DNA from: Janibacter sp. HTCC2649
GTDB lineage: Bacteria; Actinomycetota; Actinomycetes; Actinomycetales; Dermatophilaceae
NCBI RefSeq assembly: GCF_000152705.1
Contig: NZ_CH672413.1
Location: 2,455,978-2,519,977, forward strand
Direction of reading: 5' to 3'
Length of the DNA stretch: 64,000 bases
Each line of letters opens with the position of its first letter. Position 1 is the first letter of the stretch. Below the pieces are notes generated by a model, which was not told the origin of the DNA, did not search any database, and saw only the letters and a program-made list of their open reading frames with translations. Of this stretch, positions 8,324 through 17,063 are shown in pieces. The position numbers and the translations under genes are program-made.

Positions 8324-8632
8324 ATGAGCGAGCACGAGATCCACCAGCACTCCTACATCGCGAGCGGGCACAAGGACGACTACCTCAAGCGGTTGCGCCG
8401 CATCGAGGGCCAGGCCCGGGGCATCCAGAAGATGGTCGATGAGGAGAAGTACTGCATCGACATCCTCACCCAGATCTCCGCGATGACGAAGGCGCTGCAG
8501 TCCGTCGCACTCGGGCTCCTCGACGAGCACATGAACCACTGCGTCGCCGACGCAGCGCGCAAGGGCGGGCCCGAGGCCGACGCCAAGCTCAAGGAAGCCA
8601 GCGAAGCCATCGCCCGCCTCGTCAAGTCCTGA
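8324..8632 (+). CDS. csoR: Copper-sensing transcriptional repressor CsoR
   Basis: 102 residues, the usual all-helical CsoR/RcnR length. The Cu(I) ligands are visible as C44 (EEKYCIDIL), H69 and C73 (DEHMNHC), the C-H-C set of true copper sensors. LRRIEGQARGIQKMV is the conserved first helix that contacts DNA and tetramer partners. It is the first gene of the copper operon behind its own operator. In the family, apo-CsoR represses and Cu(I) releases it. Confidence 0.95.
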   Translation: MSEHEIHQHSYIASGHKDDYLKRLRRIEGQARGIQKMVDEEKYCIDILTQISAMTKALQSVALGLLDEHMNHCVADAARKGGPEADAKLKEASEAIARLVKS

Positions 8633-8658
8633 TCCTCCTTCAGAAAGTGAGCACTCCC

Positions 8659-8862
8659 ATGAGCACCCAGACCTTCACCGTCACCGGGATGACCTGCGGC
8701 CACTGCGTCGCCTCCGTCACCGAAGAGGTCAGTGAGATCGCCGGCGTCGAGAACGTCGACATCGACCTCGCCACCGGATCCGTCACCATCACGAGCACCA
8801 CGCCGCTCGAGGACGACGCCGTGCGCGCCGCCGTCGAGGAAGCCGGCTACACGTTGGCATGA
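8659..8862 (+). CDS. copZ: CopZ-type copper chaperone (heavy-metal-associated domain)
   Basis: 67 residues from the ATG at 8659, chosen over the GTG at 8647 because the purine-rich AAAGTGAG stretch lies at a suitable distance. It is a single HMA domain with the metal site GMTCGHC (C13, C16) and the expected beta-alpha-beta-beta-alpha-beta pattern. It should carry Cu(I) in the cytoplasm and pass it to CopA. Its stop overlaps the next gene's start (ATGA at 8859-8862), showing translational coupling. Confidence 0.93.
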   Translation: MSTQTFTVTGMTCGHCVASVTEEVSEIAGVENVDIDLATGSVTITSTTPLEDDAVRAAVEEAGYTLA

Positions 8863-9794
8863 CCGCGTTCAGAGAGGTCAGCACGCCCGTGAGGGTCGTC
8901 GGTTTCATCGCCGCGCTCGCTGCCGTCTTTGGCATCACGCTCGGCGCCGGCCGCCTCTTCGGCCCGGTCGACGCCCAGCCCGCGAGCGCCGGTCACGACA
9001 CCCACGCGTCGACCGAGCCCACCGGGCCCGGTGACGCGATGGGGTCCGAGCACTCGGACCACCTGCCCGGCGGGCTCCAGGTCTCCCAGGACGGCTACAC
9101 CTTGCGCCTGCACCACTCCGACCTGGCTGCCGGTTCGAAGACCCCGCTCGACTTCGTCGTCGACGGTCCGGACGGCAAGCCGGTCACGGCATACACACCG
9201 CAGCACGAGAAGGAGCTGCACCTCATCGCGGTGCGCCGCGACTTCTCCGGCTTCCAGCACGTCCACCCGACCCGCGCGGCCGACGGCACGTGGAGCACGA
9301 CGCTCGCGCTGACGCCCGGCGCGTGGCGGGTCTTCGCCGACATCGCCCCCAAGGGTGCGGAGCCGCTGACGCTCGGTGCCGATGTGTCGGTCGCCGGCGC
9401 CCATGCGCCCGTCGCCGCACCCGCCGAGGACGTCCGCGTGGCGACGGTCGACGGCTACACCGTGACGCTCAAGGGCGATCTTGCTCCCGGCGCCGACTCG
9501 GCCCTCACCCTCTCGGTGAGCCGCGGCGGCCAGCCCGTCACCGACCTCGACCCCTACCTCGGCGCGTTCGGTCACCTCGTGGCGTTGCGAACGGGCGACC
9601 TCGCCTACCTCCACGTCCACCCCGAGGGCCACCCCGGCGACGGCACCACCAAGCCCGGCCCGGACATCACCTTCGGCACGACCGTCCCGAGCGCAGGCAC
9701 CTATCGCCTCTTCCTCGACTTCCAACACGAAGGCGTCGTCCGCACCGCAGCCTTCACCGTCACCGCAGGAGGGACCAATGGCCACCAGCATTGA
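8859..9794 (+). CDS. Exported copper-operon accessory protein
   Basis: 311 residues: one N-terminal hydrophobic segment (about 12-34), then a His-rich stretch (GHDTHAS, SEHSDHL) and two beta-rich Ig-like halves, each with a histidine cluster (FQHVHP near 128, [10 protein letters not shown] near 250). It ends in a short NGHQH tail. Probably anchored to, or released outside, the membrane. Similar proteins accompany copZ/copA in actinobacteria, but a biochemical role is not established to my knowledge. The start overlaps copZ by four bases and the end overlaps copA by 17, so the three are tightly coupled. Inference: an extracytoplasmic copper-binding or -delivery protein. Confidence 0.8.
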   Translation: MTAFREVSTPVRVVGFIAALAAVFGITLGAGRLFGPVDAQPASAGHDTHASTEPTGPGDAMGSEHSDHLPGGLQVSQDGYTLRLHHSDLAAGSKTPLDFVVDGPDGKPVTAYTPQHEKELHLIAVRRDFSGFQHVHPTRAADGTWSTTLALTPGAWRVFADIAPKGAEPLTLGADVSVAGAHAPVAAPAEDVRVATVDGYTVTLKGDLAPGADSALTLSVSRGGQPVTDLDPYLGAFGHLVALRTGDLAYLHVHPEGHPGDGTTKPGPDITFGTTVPSAGTYRLFLDFQHEGVVRTAAFTVTAGGTNGHQH

Positions 9795-12006
9795 GCTCGA
9801 CATCACCGGGATGACCTGCGCGTCGTGCGCCAACCGGATCGAGCGCAAGCTCAACAAGCTCGACGGCGTCGTCGCGACGGTCAACTACGCGACCGAGAAG
9901 GCCAAGGTCGAGTACCCCGAGACCGTCTCGACCGACGTCCTGCTCGAGACGGTCGAACAGGCCGGGTATGCCGCCCACTTGCCTCCCGCTCCCGACGCAC
10001 CTGTCGTGGACGGTCCCGTCACCGATCCGACTGTGGCCCTGCGCGACCGGCTGCTCATCTCAACGGTGCTCACCGTTCCGGTCATCGCGATGGCGATGGT
10101 CCCGGCGTTCCAGTTCACCTACTGGCAGTGGGCGTCGCTGGCCCTGGCGGCGCCCGTCGTCGTCTGGGGCGCCTGGCCGTTCCACCGGGCTGCCTGGGTC
10201 AACCTGCGCCACGGTGCGACGACGATGGACACCCTCATCTCGGTCGGAACCCTCGCCGCGTTCGGGTGGTCGCTCTATGCGCTCTTCCTCGGCACGGCTG
10301 GCACCCCCGGGATGACTCACCCGTTCCGCTTCACCATCGAACGCAGCGACGGTGCGGGCAACATCTATCTCGAGGCAGCGGCCGGGGTGACGACCTTCCT
10401 GTTGGCCGGTCGCTATGCCGAGGCCCGGGCCAAGAGGCAGTCCGGTGCTGCGCTCAGGGCCCTGCTCGAGATGGGCGCCAAGGACGTCGCCGTCCTGCGT
10501 GAGGGCACCGAGGTCCGCATCCCCGTCGAGCAGCTCGCGGTGGGGGACGAGTTCGTCGTCCGCCCCGGCGAGAAGGTCGCGACCGACGGTGTCGTCACCT
10601 CCGGCTCGTCCGCGGTCGACGCCTCGATGCTGACCGGCGAATCCGTTCCGGTCGAGGTCACGGTCGGTGACTCGGTCGTCGGCGCCACCGTGAACTCCGG
10701 CGGCCGGATCGTCGTGCGCGCCACCCGCGTCGGTAGCGACACCCAGCTCGCCCAGATGGCGCACCTCGTCGAGGACGCCCAGAACGGCAAGGCCCAGGTG
10801 CAACGGCTCGCCGACCGCATCTCGGGGATCTTCGTCCCGATCGTGATCGGCCTGGCGGTGGGAACCCTCGGCTCCTGGCTCGGCACCGGTGCGGGCTGGA
10901 CCGCTGCGTTCACTGCCGCGATCTCCGTCCTCATCATCGCCTGCCCGTGCGCGCTGGGACTCGCGACGCCGACCGCCCTCATGGTCGGCACGGGACGCGG
11001 GGCCCAGCTCGGCATTCTCATCAAGGGCCCCGAGGTCCTCGAGTCCACTCGTCAGGTCGACACGATCGTCCTTGACAAGACCGGCACCGTGACGACTGGA
11101 CAGATGACCCTGCGCGACGTCATTGCCGCACCTGGCGAGGACCGCGACGAGGTCCTGCGCCTGGCCGCGTCGTTGGAGCACGGCTCCGAACACCCCATCG
11201 CCCGGGCCATCGTCACCGGAGCCGGTGATGCGGGCCTCGAACTCGCGCCCGTCGAGGGTTTCGCGAGCGAGGACGGGCTCGGGGTTCAGGGAGTCGTCGA
11301 CGGTCACGCCGTCGTCGTCGGCCGCCCACAGTTCCTGACCACGTGGTCGATTGTTGTCGGGGCGGAGCTCGAGGCCGCGCTGACCGAGGCCCGAAGCACC
11401 GGCGCGACGCCGGTCGTGGTCGGCTGGGACGGGCAGGCACGCGGCATACTCACCGTTTTTGATGGGGTGAAAGCCACGTCAGCACAGGCGATCTCGCGAC
11501 TCAAGGACCTCGGGCTCACGCCCTACCTGCTCACCGGAGACAACGCCGAGGCCGCCCGCACAGTCGCCGCCGAGGTCGGCATCGACCCGGCCAACGTCAT
11601 CGCCGACGTCCTGCCCGCCGACAAGGTCGCCGTCGTCCAGCGCCTCCAGGGAGAGGGCAAGGTCGTCGCCATGGTGGGCGACGGTGTCAACGACGCGGCC
11701 GCACTCGCCGCGGCGGACCTCGGCATGGCGATGGGCACCGGCACCGATGTCGCCATCGAGGCCAGCGACCTCACCCTCGTGCGCGGCGACCTGCGGGTGG
11801 CCCCGGACGCGATCCGGCTCGCCCGGCGCACCCTGTCGACGATCAAGGGCAACCTGTTCTGGGCGTTCGGCTACAACGTCGCGGCCATCCCGCTCGCGGC
11901 CGCCGGACTGCTCAACCCCATGCTCGCCGGGGCGGCCATGGCGCTGTCGTCGGTGTTCGTCGTGACGAACAGCCTGCGGCTCAGGGGTTTTCGCGCCGAC
12001 GCCTGA
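9778..12006 (+). CDS. copA: Copper-exporting P-type ATPase (P1B-1)
   Basis: 742 residues. An N-terminal HMA domain (GMTCASC near 10-16) is followed by eight predicted membrane helices. The transmembrane copper site is CPC around 389-391 ([11 protein letters not shown]), the phosphorylated aspartate is D433 in DKTGT, the nucleotide HP is in SEHPIARA and the hinge is [10 protein letters not shown] near 634. The C-terminal [10 protein letters not shown] and [12 protein letters not shown] match the Cu(I) P1B-1 signature. It exports Cu(I) to the outside at the cost of ATP. Last gene of the operon, ended by the hairpin at 12011-12084. Confidence 0.96.
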   Translation: MATSIELDITGMTCASCANRIERKLNKLDGVVATVNYATEKAKVEYPETVSTDVLLETVEQAGYAAHLPPAPDAPVVDGPVTDPTVALRDRLLISTVLTVPVIAMAMVPAFQFTYWQWASLALAAPVVVWGAWPFHRAAWVNLRHGATTMDTLISVGTLAAFGWSLYALFLGTAGTPGMTHPFRFTIERSDGAGNIYLEAAAGVTTFLLAGRYAEARAKRQSGAALRALLEMGAKDVAVLREGTEVRIPVEQLAVGDEFVVRPGEKVATDGVVTSGSSAVDASMLTGESVPVEVTVGDSVVGATVNSGGRIVVRATRVGSDTQLAQMAHLVEDAQNGKAQVQRLADRISGIFVPIVIGLAVGTLGSWLGTGAGWTAAFTAAISVLIIACPCALGLATPTALMVGTGRGAQLGILIKGPEVLESTRQVDTIVLDKTGTVTTGQMTLRDVIAAPGEDRDEVLRLAASLEHGSEHPIARAIVTGAGDAGLELAPVEGFASEDGLGVQGVVDGHAVVVGRPQFLTTWSIVVGAELEAALTEARSTGATPVVVGWDGQARGILTVFDGVKATSAQAISRLKDLGLTPYLLTGDNAEAARTVAAEVGIDPANVIADVLPADKVAVVQRLQGEGKVVAMVGDGVNDAAALAAADLGMAMGTGTDVAIEASDLTLVRGDLRVAPDAIRLARRTLSTIKGNLFWAFGYNVAAIPLAAAGLLNPMLAGAAMALSSVFVVTNSLRLRGFRADA

Positions 12007-12010
12007 CGTT

Positions 12011-12084
12011 CGTCTTCGTGCCCCACACGGACATGAAATGGGCGCCTTCGGCGCGCAAACATGTCCGTGTGGGGCACGAAGACG
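12011..12084. terminator. Perfect 25-bp inverted repeat between convergent genes
   Basis: Arms 12011-12035 and 12060-12084 are exact complements (25 bp). The loop holds a smaller GCGCC/GGCGC hairpin. It sits between copA (+) and an SRPBCC gene (-), so it can end both. The arm contains GTCCGTGTGGGGCACGAAG, repeated identically at 49776-49794 and in variant form at 56689-56749. Confidence 0.8.
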
Positions 12085-12094
12085 GTTTGGGTGC

Positions 12095-12550
12095 TCAGGC
12101 GGTGAGGGACTCCGCAAGGGTTGCCAGGCGGTCGAGGGACGCGCGCAGCTGCGGTTCCTGCGTGGCTCGGGCACGCGGCATACGCGCCTCGTCGGTGAGC
12201 CCGGTCCAGTCATAGGTGTGCGTGACACGTGAGGTGCCGTCCTCCAGGGGCTCGACCTCCCACCGCCACTCGTGACCCGCCGGCGCCTCGCCCTCGTTGC
12301 CGGGACGCCACGCGATGCGCCGCCCCTCCTCGAAGTCGACGACGAGGTTGTCGCGGTGGTTGCCCTTCGTCGTGCGCATCGCGAAGATCTCGCCGACCCC
12401 GCGGATGCGATCGCCCTTGATGATCTCGACGAGGTTGTCGTTGCCGTCCCATTCGGGCTGCCGCCGCGGGTCCGCAATGAGCTCGAAGACGGCCTCGGCG
12501 GGTGCGGCGATGTCGCGCGTGGAGCTGACGACCCGGGTCTCGTTTTCCAT
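12095..12550 (-). CDS. SRPBCC-family protein
   Basis: 151 residues from the ATG at 12550. It opens with VVSSTRDIAAPAEAVFELIA and DPRRQPEWDGN, the standard first strand and helix of polyketide cyclase/dehydrase-like SRPBCC proteins, and ends with a long C-terminal helix that closes the ligand cavity. Ligand and role are unknown. Divergent from the YqeY-like gene with 54 bases between starts. Confidence 0.85.
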   Translation of the reverse strand: MENETRVVSSTRDIAAPAEAVFELIADPRRQPEWDGNDNLVEIIKGDRIRGVGEIFAMRTTKGNHRDNLVVDFEEGRRIAWRPGNEGEAPAGHEWRWEVEPLEDGTSRVTHTYDWTGLTDEARMPRARATQEPQLRASLDRLATLAESLTA

Positions 12551-12604
12551 GGCTCCATCGAAGCACGTGCGACGCGACGAATGTCGTCGGACAACAATGG
12601 GCAC

Positions 12605-12994
12605 ATGACTGGCAAGCCCGTCCCCCGCCCTTCGGTCGCCGAGATCCGGACTCAGCTGCGCGCCGCCCTCAAGAACGCCATGAAGGAGCGCGACAAGCTG
12701 GCCGTCTCCGCCCTGCGTTCGGGCCTCAGCGCCATCGACAACGCCGAGGCGATCACGACCGAGCCACCCGCCGCGAGTGACGCCGAGTCACCGATCGCGG
12801 GCGCGGCCATCGGGCTGGGCGTCACGGAGGCTGCTCGACGCGAGCTCACCGTCGACGACGTGCGGGCTCTGCTGCGCACCGAGGTCGAGGAGCGTCGCGA
12901 GGCCGCCACCGAGATCGAGGGCGCCGAACACCCGGACCGTGCTGCTGACCTGCGGCGCGAGGCCGACGTCCTCGAGTCGGTCGTGACCGGATGA
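12605..12994 (+). CDS. GatB/YqeY-like protein
   Basis: 129 residues. LRAALKNAMKERDKLAVSAL near the start and the helical LTVDDVRALLRTEVEERREA region resemble the GatB/YqeY domain, which in GatB contacts tRNA; the stand-alone function is unsettled. About 25 residues (TEPPAASDAESPIAGAAIG) form a polar insert. The stop overlaps the photolyase start by four bases (ATGA at 12991), so the two are one operon. Confidence 0.8.
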   Translation: MTGKPVPRPSVAEIRTQLRAALKNAMKERDKLAVSALRSGLSAIDNAEAITTEPPAASDAESPIAGAAIGLGVTEAARRELTVDDVRALLRTEVEERREAATEIEGAEHPDRAADLRREADVLESVVTG

Positions 12995-14358
12995 CGTCCG
13001 TCCTGTGGCTGCGCCGCGACCTCCGGCGCGCTGACCACCCCGCCCTCCTCGCCGCACGCGACGCCGCCGGCGGAGAACTCGTCGTCGCCTACGTCATCGA
13101 CCCCGCCCTCTGGGCCGGTGCAGGGGCCGTGCGGCGGGCCTGGCTCGCGGCGGCCCTCGAGGCAACGCGTGAGGAGTTCGACGACGGCCTGACCCTGCTC
13201 TGGGGCGACCCCCGCGAGGTCGTGCCGGCCCTGGCGAAGCGCGTCGGCGCCACCTCCGTGCACGTCACCCGTGAGACGACGCCCTTCGGTCGTCGCCGGG
13301 ACGAGACTGTCGCCAGTTCGCTTGCGGCACAGGGCATCGAGTGGGTCGAAACGGGGACCCCGTATGCCGTGGGGCCGGGTCTCGTGCAGAACCTGAGTGG
13401 TGCGCCCTACAAGGTCTTCACGCCGTTCGCGAAGGCCTGGCGCGGGCACGGCTGGCCCGATCCCGCGCCCCGCCCGAGTGAGCTTCCGCTGCGGCACGTG
13501 CGCAACGACGCCAAGGCGACGCAGGCGATCGAGGAAGCGCTCGCCGCGCCGGACCTGCCCGACCTACCGGCCGCCGGCGAACGCGCCGCCATGGCGCGGT
13601 GGCGAGAGTTCTGCGAGACGGGACTGACGGCATACGCGACCGATCGGGACCTACCGGCCACGGACGGCACGTCACGGCTCTCTCCCTACCTCAAACTGGG
13701 TGTGGTGCACCCGCGCACGTTGCTCGCCGACCTGGCGGGGCGACGTGGCGAGGGGGCGCAGACCTACATCAACGAGCTCGGCTGGCGCGAGTTCTATGCA
13801 GATGTGTTGTGGCACAACCCTTCCAGCGCGTGGAAGGACCTGCGCGATCCGCTGGCGGGCATGGCCTATGACGAGCCGGCCGATGCCATCGAGGCGTGGC
13901 AGACGGGTACGACGGGCTATCCGATCGTCGACGCGGGGATGCGTCAGTTGCTCGCGCAGGGGTGGATGCACAACCGGGTCCGGATGATCACGGCGAGCTT
14001 CCTCACCAAGGACCTGCACGTGTGGTGGCCGGTCGGGGCGCGGCACTTCCTCGAGCTCCTCATCGATGGTGACATCGCCTCGAACAACCACGGGTGGCAG
14101 TGGGTGGCGGGGACGGGCACGGATGCATCGCCCTATTTCCGCGTGTTCAACCCGGTGACGCAGGGCGAGAAGTTCGATGTGGACGGCGACTACGTGCGGG
14201 AGTGGGTGCCCGAGCTCGCGCACCTCGCCGGCAAGGCTGCGCACCAGCCGTGGGAGCACCCCGACGGCTACGCCCACGGCTATCCGCAGCGCATCGTCGA
14301 CCATGCCGAGGAACGCCGCGAAGCCCTCCGTCGCCTCGGCGAGCTCAAGGACTCCTGA
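12991..14358 (+). CDS. phr: Class I cryptochrome/DNA photolyase (probable CPD photolyase)
   Basis: 455 residues. The N-terminal Rossmann-like domain (WLRRDLRRADHPAL) binds the antenna cofactor. The C-terminal all-helical FAD domain carries INELGWREFYADVLWHNP, MRQLLAQGWMHNRVRM and SNNHGWQWVAGTGTDASPY, the FAD- and DNA-lesion-binding core of class I photolyases. It repairs UV-induced pyrimidine dimers using blue light. Translationally coupled to the YqeY-like gene. Class I CPD photolyase is favoured over a pure signalling cryptochrome because the active-site region looks complete. Confidence 0.93.
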   Translation: MTSVLWLRRDLRRADHPALLAARDAAGGELVVAYVIDPALWAGAGAVRRAWLAAALEATREEFDDGLTLLWGDPREVVPALAKRVGATSVHVTRETTPFGRRRDETVASSLAAQGIEWVETGTPYAVGPGLVQNLSGAPYKVFTPFAKAWRGHGWPDPAPRPSELPLRHVRNDAKATQAIEEALAAPDLPDLPAAGERAAMARWREFCETGLTAYATDRDLPATDGTSRLSPYLKLGVVHPRTLLADLAGRRGEGAQTYINELGWREFYADVLWHNPSSAWKDLRDPLAGMAYDEPADAIEAWQTGTTGYPIVDAGMRQLLAQGWMHNRVRMITASFLTKDLHVWWPVGARHFLELLIDGDIASNNHGWQWVAGTGTDASPYFRVFNPVTQGEKFDVDGDYVREWVPELAHLAGKAAHQPWEHPDGYAHGYPQRIVDHAEERREALRRLGELKDS

Positions 14359-14401
14359 CCGCTGCGCTCCCGACTCGGGACCGATGCTCGATGATGTGGA
14401 G

Positions 14402-14560
14402 ATGCACAAGCTGGGGTTGATTGCTGGGCTGGTCGTTGCCGTCATCGGTGCGGCTCTCGTCCCCCTGCCCGGCCCTGGTTATCCGATCCTCGCGCTGGGA
14501 CTCGTCGTCGCTGCAGCCTCAGCCATGTCGACGCGGCGGGGGCACAGCAAGCGTCCGTAG
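14402..14560 (+). CDS. Small membrane protein with PGPG motif
   Basis: 52 residues, one hydrophobic helix pair broken by LPGPGYP, then a basic tail ending RRGHSKRP. The PGPG turn between hydrophobic stretches resembles small putative transmembrane proteins of the PGPGW type. Nothing else identifies it, and the start (ATG 14402) has no clear ribosome site, so it could be chance. It follows the photolyase by 43 bases. Confidence 0.45.
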   Translation: MHKLGLIAGLVVAVIGAALVPLPGPGYPILALGLVVAAASAMSTRRGHSKRP

Positions 14561-14919
14561 TCCGGGTGAGCTGCGTCTGCACAACGCACCGACGGCCATA
14601 CGGCGCCGTCGTACGCTGCGAGCATGGGACTTCTGCGACCTGCGAAGCGTGACCGTTGGCAGAGCCAGTAGGTACCGCATTCGCATTCCTGTCGCCGATG
14701 GGCTTCCACGAGATCACATCCGACACCTACCGTCTGGGCCGGTCGACCGTGCTCGGCAACAGCTACGCCGGTGTCCATATCGATGCGGACGCCGACAGTG
14801 GAATCGCCGCGGTCACGCTGATGCGCTTGCGGAATCGTTCCGGACGATTCATGCCGCAGCGGCGACGAGCTACCGCAGCCGGCGGACTGGAGCAGCAGAA
14901 GGTGCAGGAGAAAGACGCG
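14561..14919. other. Gene-poor stretch with possible gene remnants
   Basis: About 360 bases without a convincing gene. A frame from an ATG at 14625 (start GLLRPAKRDRWQSQ) stops after 15 codons. A second frame (14656-14952) runs into the hipBA promoter and has no recognisable domain. The spot precedes an acquired-looking module, so these may be debris of a gene disrupted when the module arrived; this is inference. Confidence 0.35.
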
Positions 14920-14948
14920 TTGACATTTAAGGTTTCAGATTTGATACT
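14920..14948 (+). promoter_or_regulatory. SigA-type promoter of the hipBA module
   Basis: A perfect -35 box TTGACA (14920-14925) lies 17 bases ahead of GATACT (14943-14948). The surrounding 65 bases are strikingly AT-rich for this genome. The downstream operator repeats overlap the -10 box, suggesting repression by the antitoxin. Confidence 0.7.
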
Positions 14949-14983
14949 CTAAGTGCTTTAAAGGTTCAGATTTGGTACTTTAA
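14926..14983 (+). repeat. Two 27-bp direct repeats, likely HipB operators
   Basis: Copy 1 (14926-14952) and copy 2 (14957-14983) differ at only four of 27 positions and share the centre CAGATTTG. They start 31 bases apart (about three helical turns), so a dimeric regulator could bind both on the same face. Copy 1 covers the -10 box and copy 2 covers the leader up to the ribosome site (AAGGAG at 14982). Such arrays are typical of autoregulated toxin-antitoxin operons. Confidence 0.7.
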
Positions 14984-14990
14984 GGAGCAC

Positions 14991-15317
14991 ATGATGGCTG
15001 GCACGACGAGTGGGCGCACCCCGGTCGCGGTAGTGCGCGCGCTCGACGGACTGGGCAGGGACGTGACCACATGGCGCAAACTACGTCACCTGACGGTCGA
15101 GCAGGTCGCCGATCGTGCTGGCCTTGGCCGCAGCACCGTCCTGCGCCTTGAAGCCGGGCAGGGTGCCTCTTTGGAGAACCTGTTGCGGGTAGCTCGCGCT
15201 CTAGGCGTGCTGGACTTGCTCACGAAGGCGCTCGACCCATACGCGACCGATGTGGGCCGCCTCCGCGCCGACGAGGAACTGCCAACCAGGGTGCGTGCAC
15301 GCGGAGCTGGTCGGTGA
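14991..15317 (+). CDS. HipB-like antitoxin, XRE helix-turn-helix protein
   Basis: 108 residues (or 107 from the second ATG at 14994, which has the better 6-base spacing from AAGGAG). The XRE helix-turn-helix spans roughly 25-85: VTTWRKLRHLTVEQVADRAG, LGRSTVLRLEAG and LENLLRVARALGV. It should neutralise the HipA-like kinase and repress the operon through the 14926-14983 repeats. The stop overlaps the toxin start by four bases (GTGA at 15314-15317). Confidence 0.85.
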   Translation: MMAGTTSGRTPVAVVRALDGLGRDVTTWRKLRHLTVEQVADRAGLGRSTVLRLEAGQGASLENLLRVARALGVLDLLTKALDPYATDVGRLRADEELPTRVRARGAGR

Positions 15318-16576
15318 ACGGCGTCGAGGTGTGGGTGTCTATCGGGGGCGTCGACGTGCGCGCGGGGACCCTGTACCCGCACCGCCGCCGCGGTGGGACC
15401 GCCGAGGGCGCCAGCTTCACCTACTTTGACGAGTACATCGCGAACCCGCACGCCTACTCCCTGGAGCCGGGGCTACCTCTTGAGGCCGGCGCGCACCAGA
15501 GCACCGTTGGGCATTCGATGTTCGGCGCATTCGGTGACTGCGCCCCCGACCGATGGGGCCGAGCTCTGATTAAGCGGCGTGAAGCCGCCGAGGCGCGTGC
15601 CGAAGGCCGCGAAACCCGCAGCCTCGGCGAAGTCGACCACCTTTTGGGGGTCCGCGACGACCTACGACAGGGCGCGCTGCGTTTTCGCCACGGCGACGGC
15701 CCGTTTGAGGCGATGGAGGAGCGCGGCGTCCCTGCCTTGACTGACCTGCCCGAGCTGCTGACTCTCGCTGAGCGAGCCGAGACGGACTCCGCCGACCTGC
15801 CGGACCTTCAGCGCCTCATCCGCGTAGGCAGTTCCCTCGGTGGGGCGCGGCCGAAAGCGCACGTACGCGACGCCGACGGCAACCTCGCGATTGCCAAGTT
15901 CCCGAGTGCCGCCCATGACACGTGGAACGTCATGGCGTGGGAGAAGGTCGCGCTCGAGCTCGCCGCCCGGGCCGGGATCACCGTCCCGACAAGCAGCCTG
16001 CTGAATCTCGCTGACCGCACCGTCCTGGTCGTGGATCGGTTCGACCGGACCCGCGAAGCCGACGGTGGACCCGCCGGCCGGGTCGGCTACGTCAGCGCGA
16101 TGACCATGCTCCAGGCCACCGACGGCGAGCAGGGCAGCTACCTAGAAATAGCAGAGGCCATCGAGATGCGTTCGTCGCGCACAACGGCTGACCTGCGCCA
16201 GCTCTGGCGACGGATCATCTTCTCCATAGTTGTCTCCAACACGGACGACCACCTGCGCAACCACGGATTCCTCCACGAGGACGGAGATACCTGGCAGCTA
16301 TCTCCGGCGTTCGACATCAACCCGAACCCCGAGCCAGGTCCCAAGCACCTGAGCACGGCCATCGACCTCGGTGATGACACGGCAAGCGTCGAGCTCGCGC
16401 TGTCGGTCGCGGACTATTTCCGTCTCAACGCCGAGGAGGCCAACGAGGTCATCGCTGAGGTTCAGACAGCCGTCTCGCACTGGGCGCCGGTTGCCCGGCA
16501 GCATGGCTTGTCCTCCCAGGAAATCGCCGCCATGTCGTGGGCTTTCGAGGCGCACTCCGCGCGCGCTTCGAAATAG
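15314..16576 (+). CDS. HipA-family toxin kinase
   Basis: 420 residues starting at a GTG that overlaps the hipB-like stop. HipA features: N-terminal small lobe, the phosphate-binding loop SLGGARPKAHVRDADG near 172-187, the catalytic segment VSNTDDHLRNHGFL near 305-318 and the metal-binding DINPNP near 333-338. In characterised HipA proteins the kinase phosphorylates a glutamyl-tRNA synthetase or another target and blocks growth. All key motifs are present, so it should be active. No octamer copies occur in this module or its flanks (13636-18080). Confidence 0.9.
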   Translation: MNGVEVWVSIGGVDVRAGTLYPHRRRGGTAEGASFTYFDEYIANPHAYSLEPGLPLEAGAHQSTVGHSMFGAFGDCAPDRWGRALIKRREAAEARAEGRETRSLGEVDHLLGVRDDLRQGALRFRHGDGPFEAMEERGVPALTDLPELLTLAERAETDSADLPDLQRLIRVGSSLGGARPKAHVRDADGNLAIAKFPSAAHDTWNVMAWEKVALELAARAGITVPTSSLLNLADRTVLVVDRFDRTREADGGPAGRVGYVSAMTMLQATDGEQGSYLEIAEAIEMRSSRTTADLRQLWRRIIFSIVVSNTDDHLRNHGFLHEDGDTWQLSPAFDINPNPEPGPKHLSTAIDLGDDTASVELALSVADYFRLNAEEANEVIAEVQTAVSHWAPVARQHGLSSQEIAAMSWAFEAHSARASK

Positions 16577-16658
16577 ACGCGGCAAACCCCTGACCCCGCC
16601 GGGCGCATCGCTCGGTTCGCGGCATATGCGTAAACGCCTCACGCTGTTGACAGGACGA

Positions 16659-17000
16659 TCACCTGGGGAGGGGCTCGTCTGGCGCGTCAGTCTTGGCGTG
16701 ACGTCCCGAGATGCGGCCCGCTCTCACCGAGTCAACGATCAGAGCAGTCAGGACGCAAGCCTCCAGCACGACAACCGATACAGCAACCGCGGGGTGCGAG
16801 GCCCAACTGTCCGAAGCCCCCGTGTTGAGCACGACTATCCAACCGATGAAGACCCCCAGCGCTGCGAATGCGAGCAGCCTTCCGCGCTTGCCAACCGCCG
16901 GCCCTACCACGTCTCGTCGCAATCGGTACAGCGCACCCGCTGCGAATGTTAAGACCACCACCGCGATGACGGCCGCATCAACCACGTCCATGACGTCCAT
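16659..17000 (-). CDS. Small integral membrane protein
   Basis: About 113 residues from the ATG at 17000 (a longer form from 17030 is possible, neither with a clear ribosome site). Three hydrophobic segments, roughly 5-24, 41-57 and 70-90, and a polar C-terminal tail (RISGRHAKTDAPDEP). No family recognised. It lies between the HipA gene (convergent) and the PBP gene. Confidence 0.55.
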   Translation of the reverse strand: MDVMDVVDAAVIAVVVLTFAAGALYRLRRDVVGPAVGKRGRLLAFAALGVFIGWIVVLNTGASDSWASHPAVAVSVVVLEACVLTALIVDSVRAGRISGRHAKTDAPDEPLPR

Positions 17001-17063
17001 TCTGCCTAGCGCCTGCGCCACCTTCCGCACATCGGCAGATCCGGTACCTCGAGTGGTGCAGAT

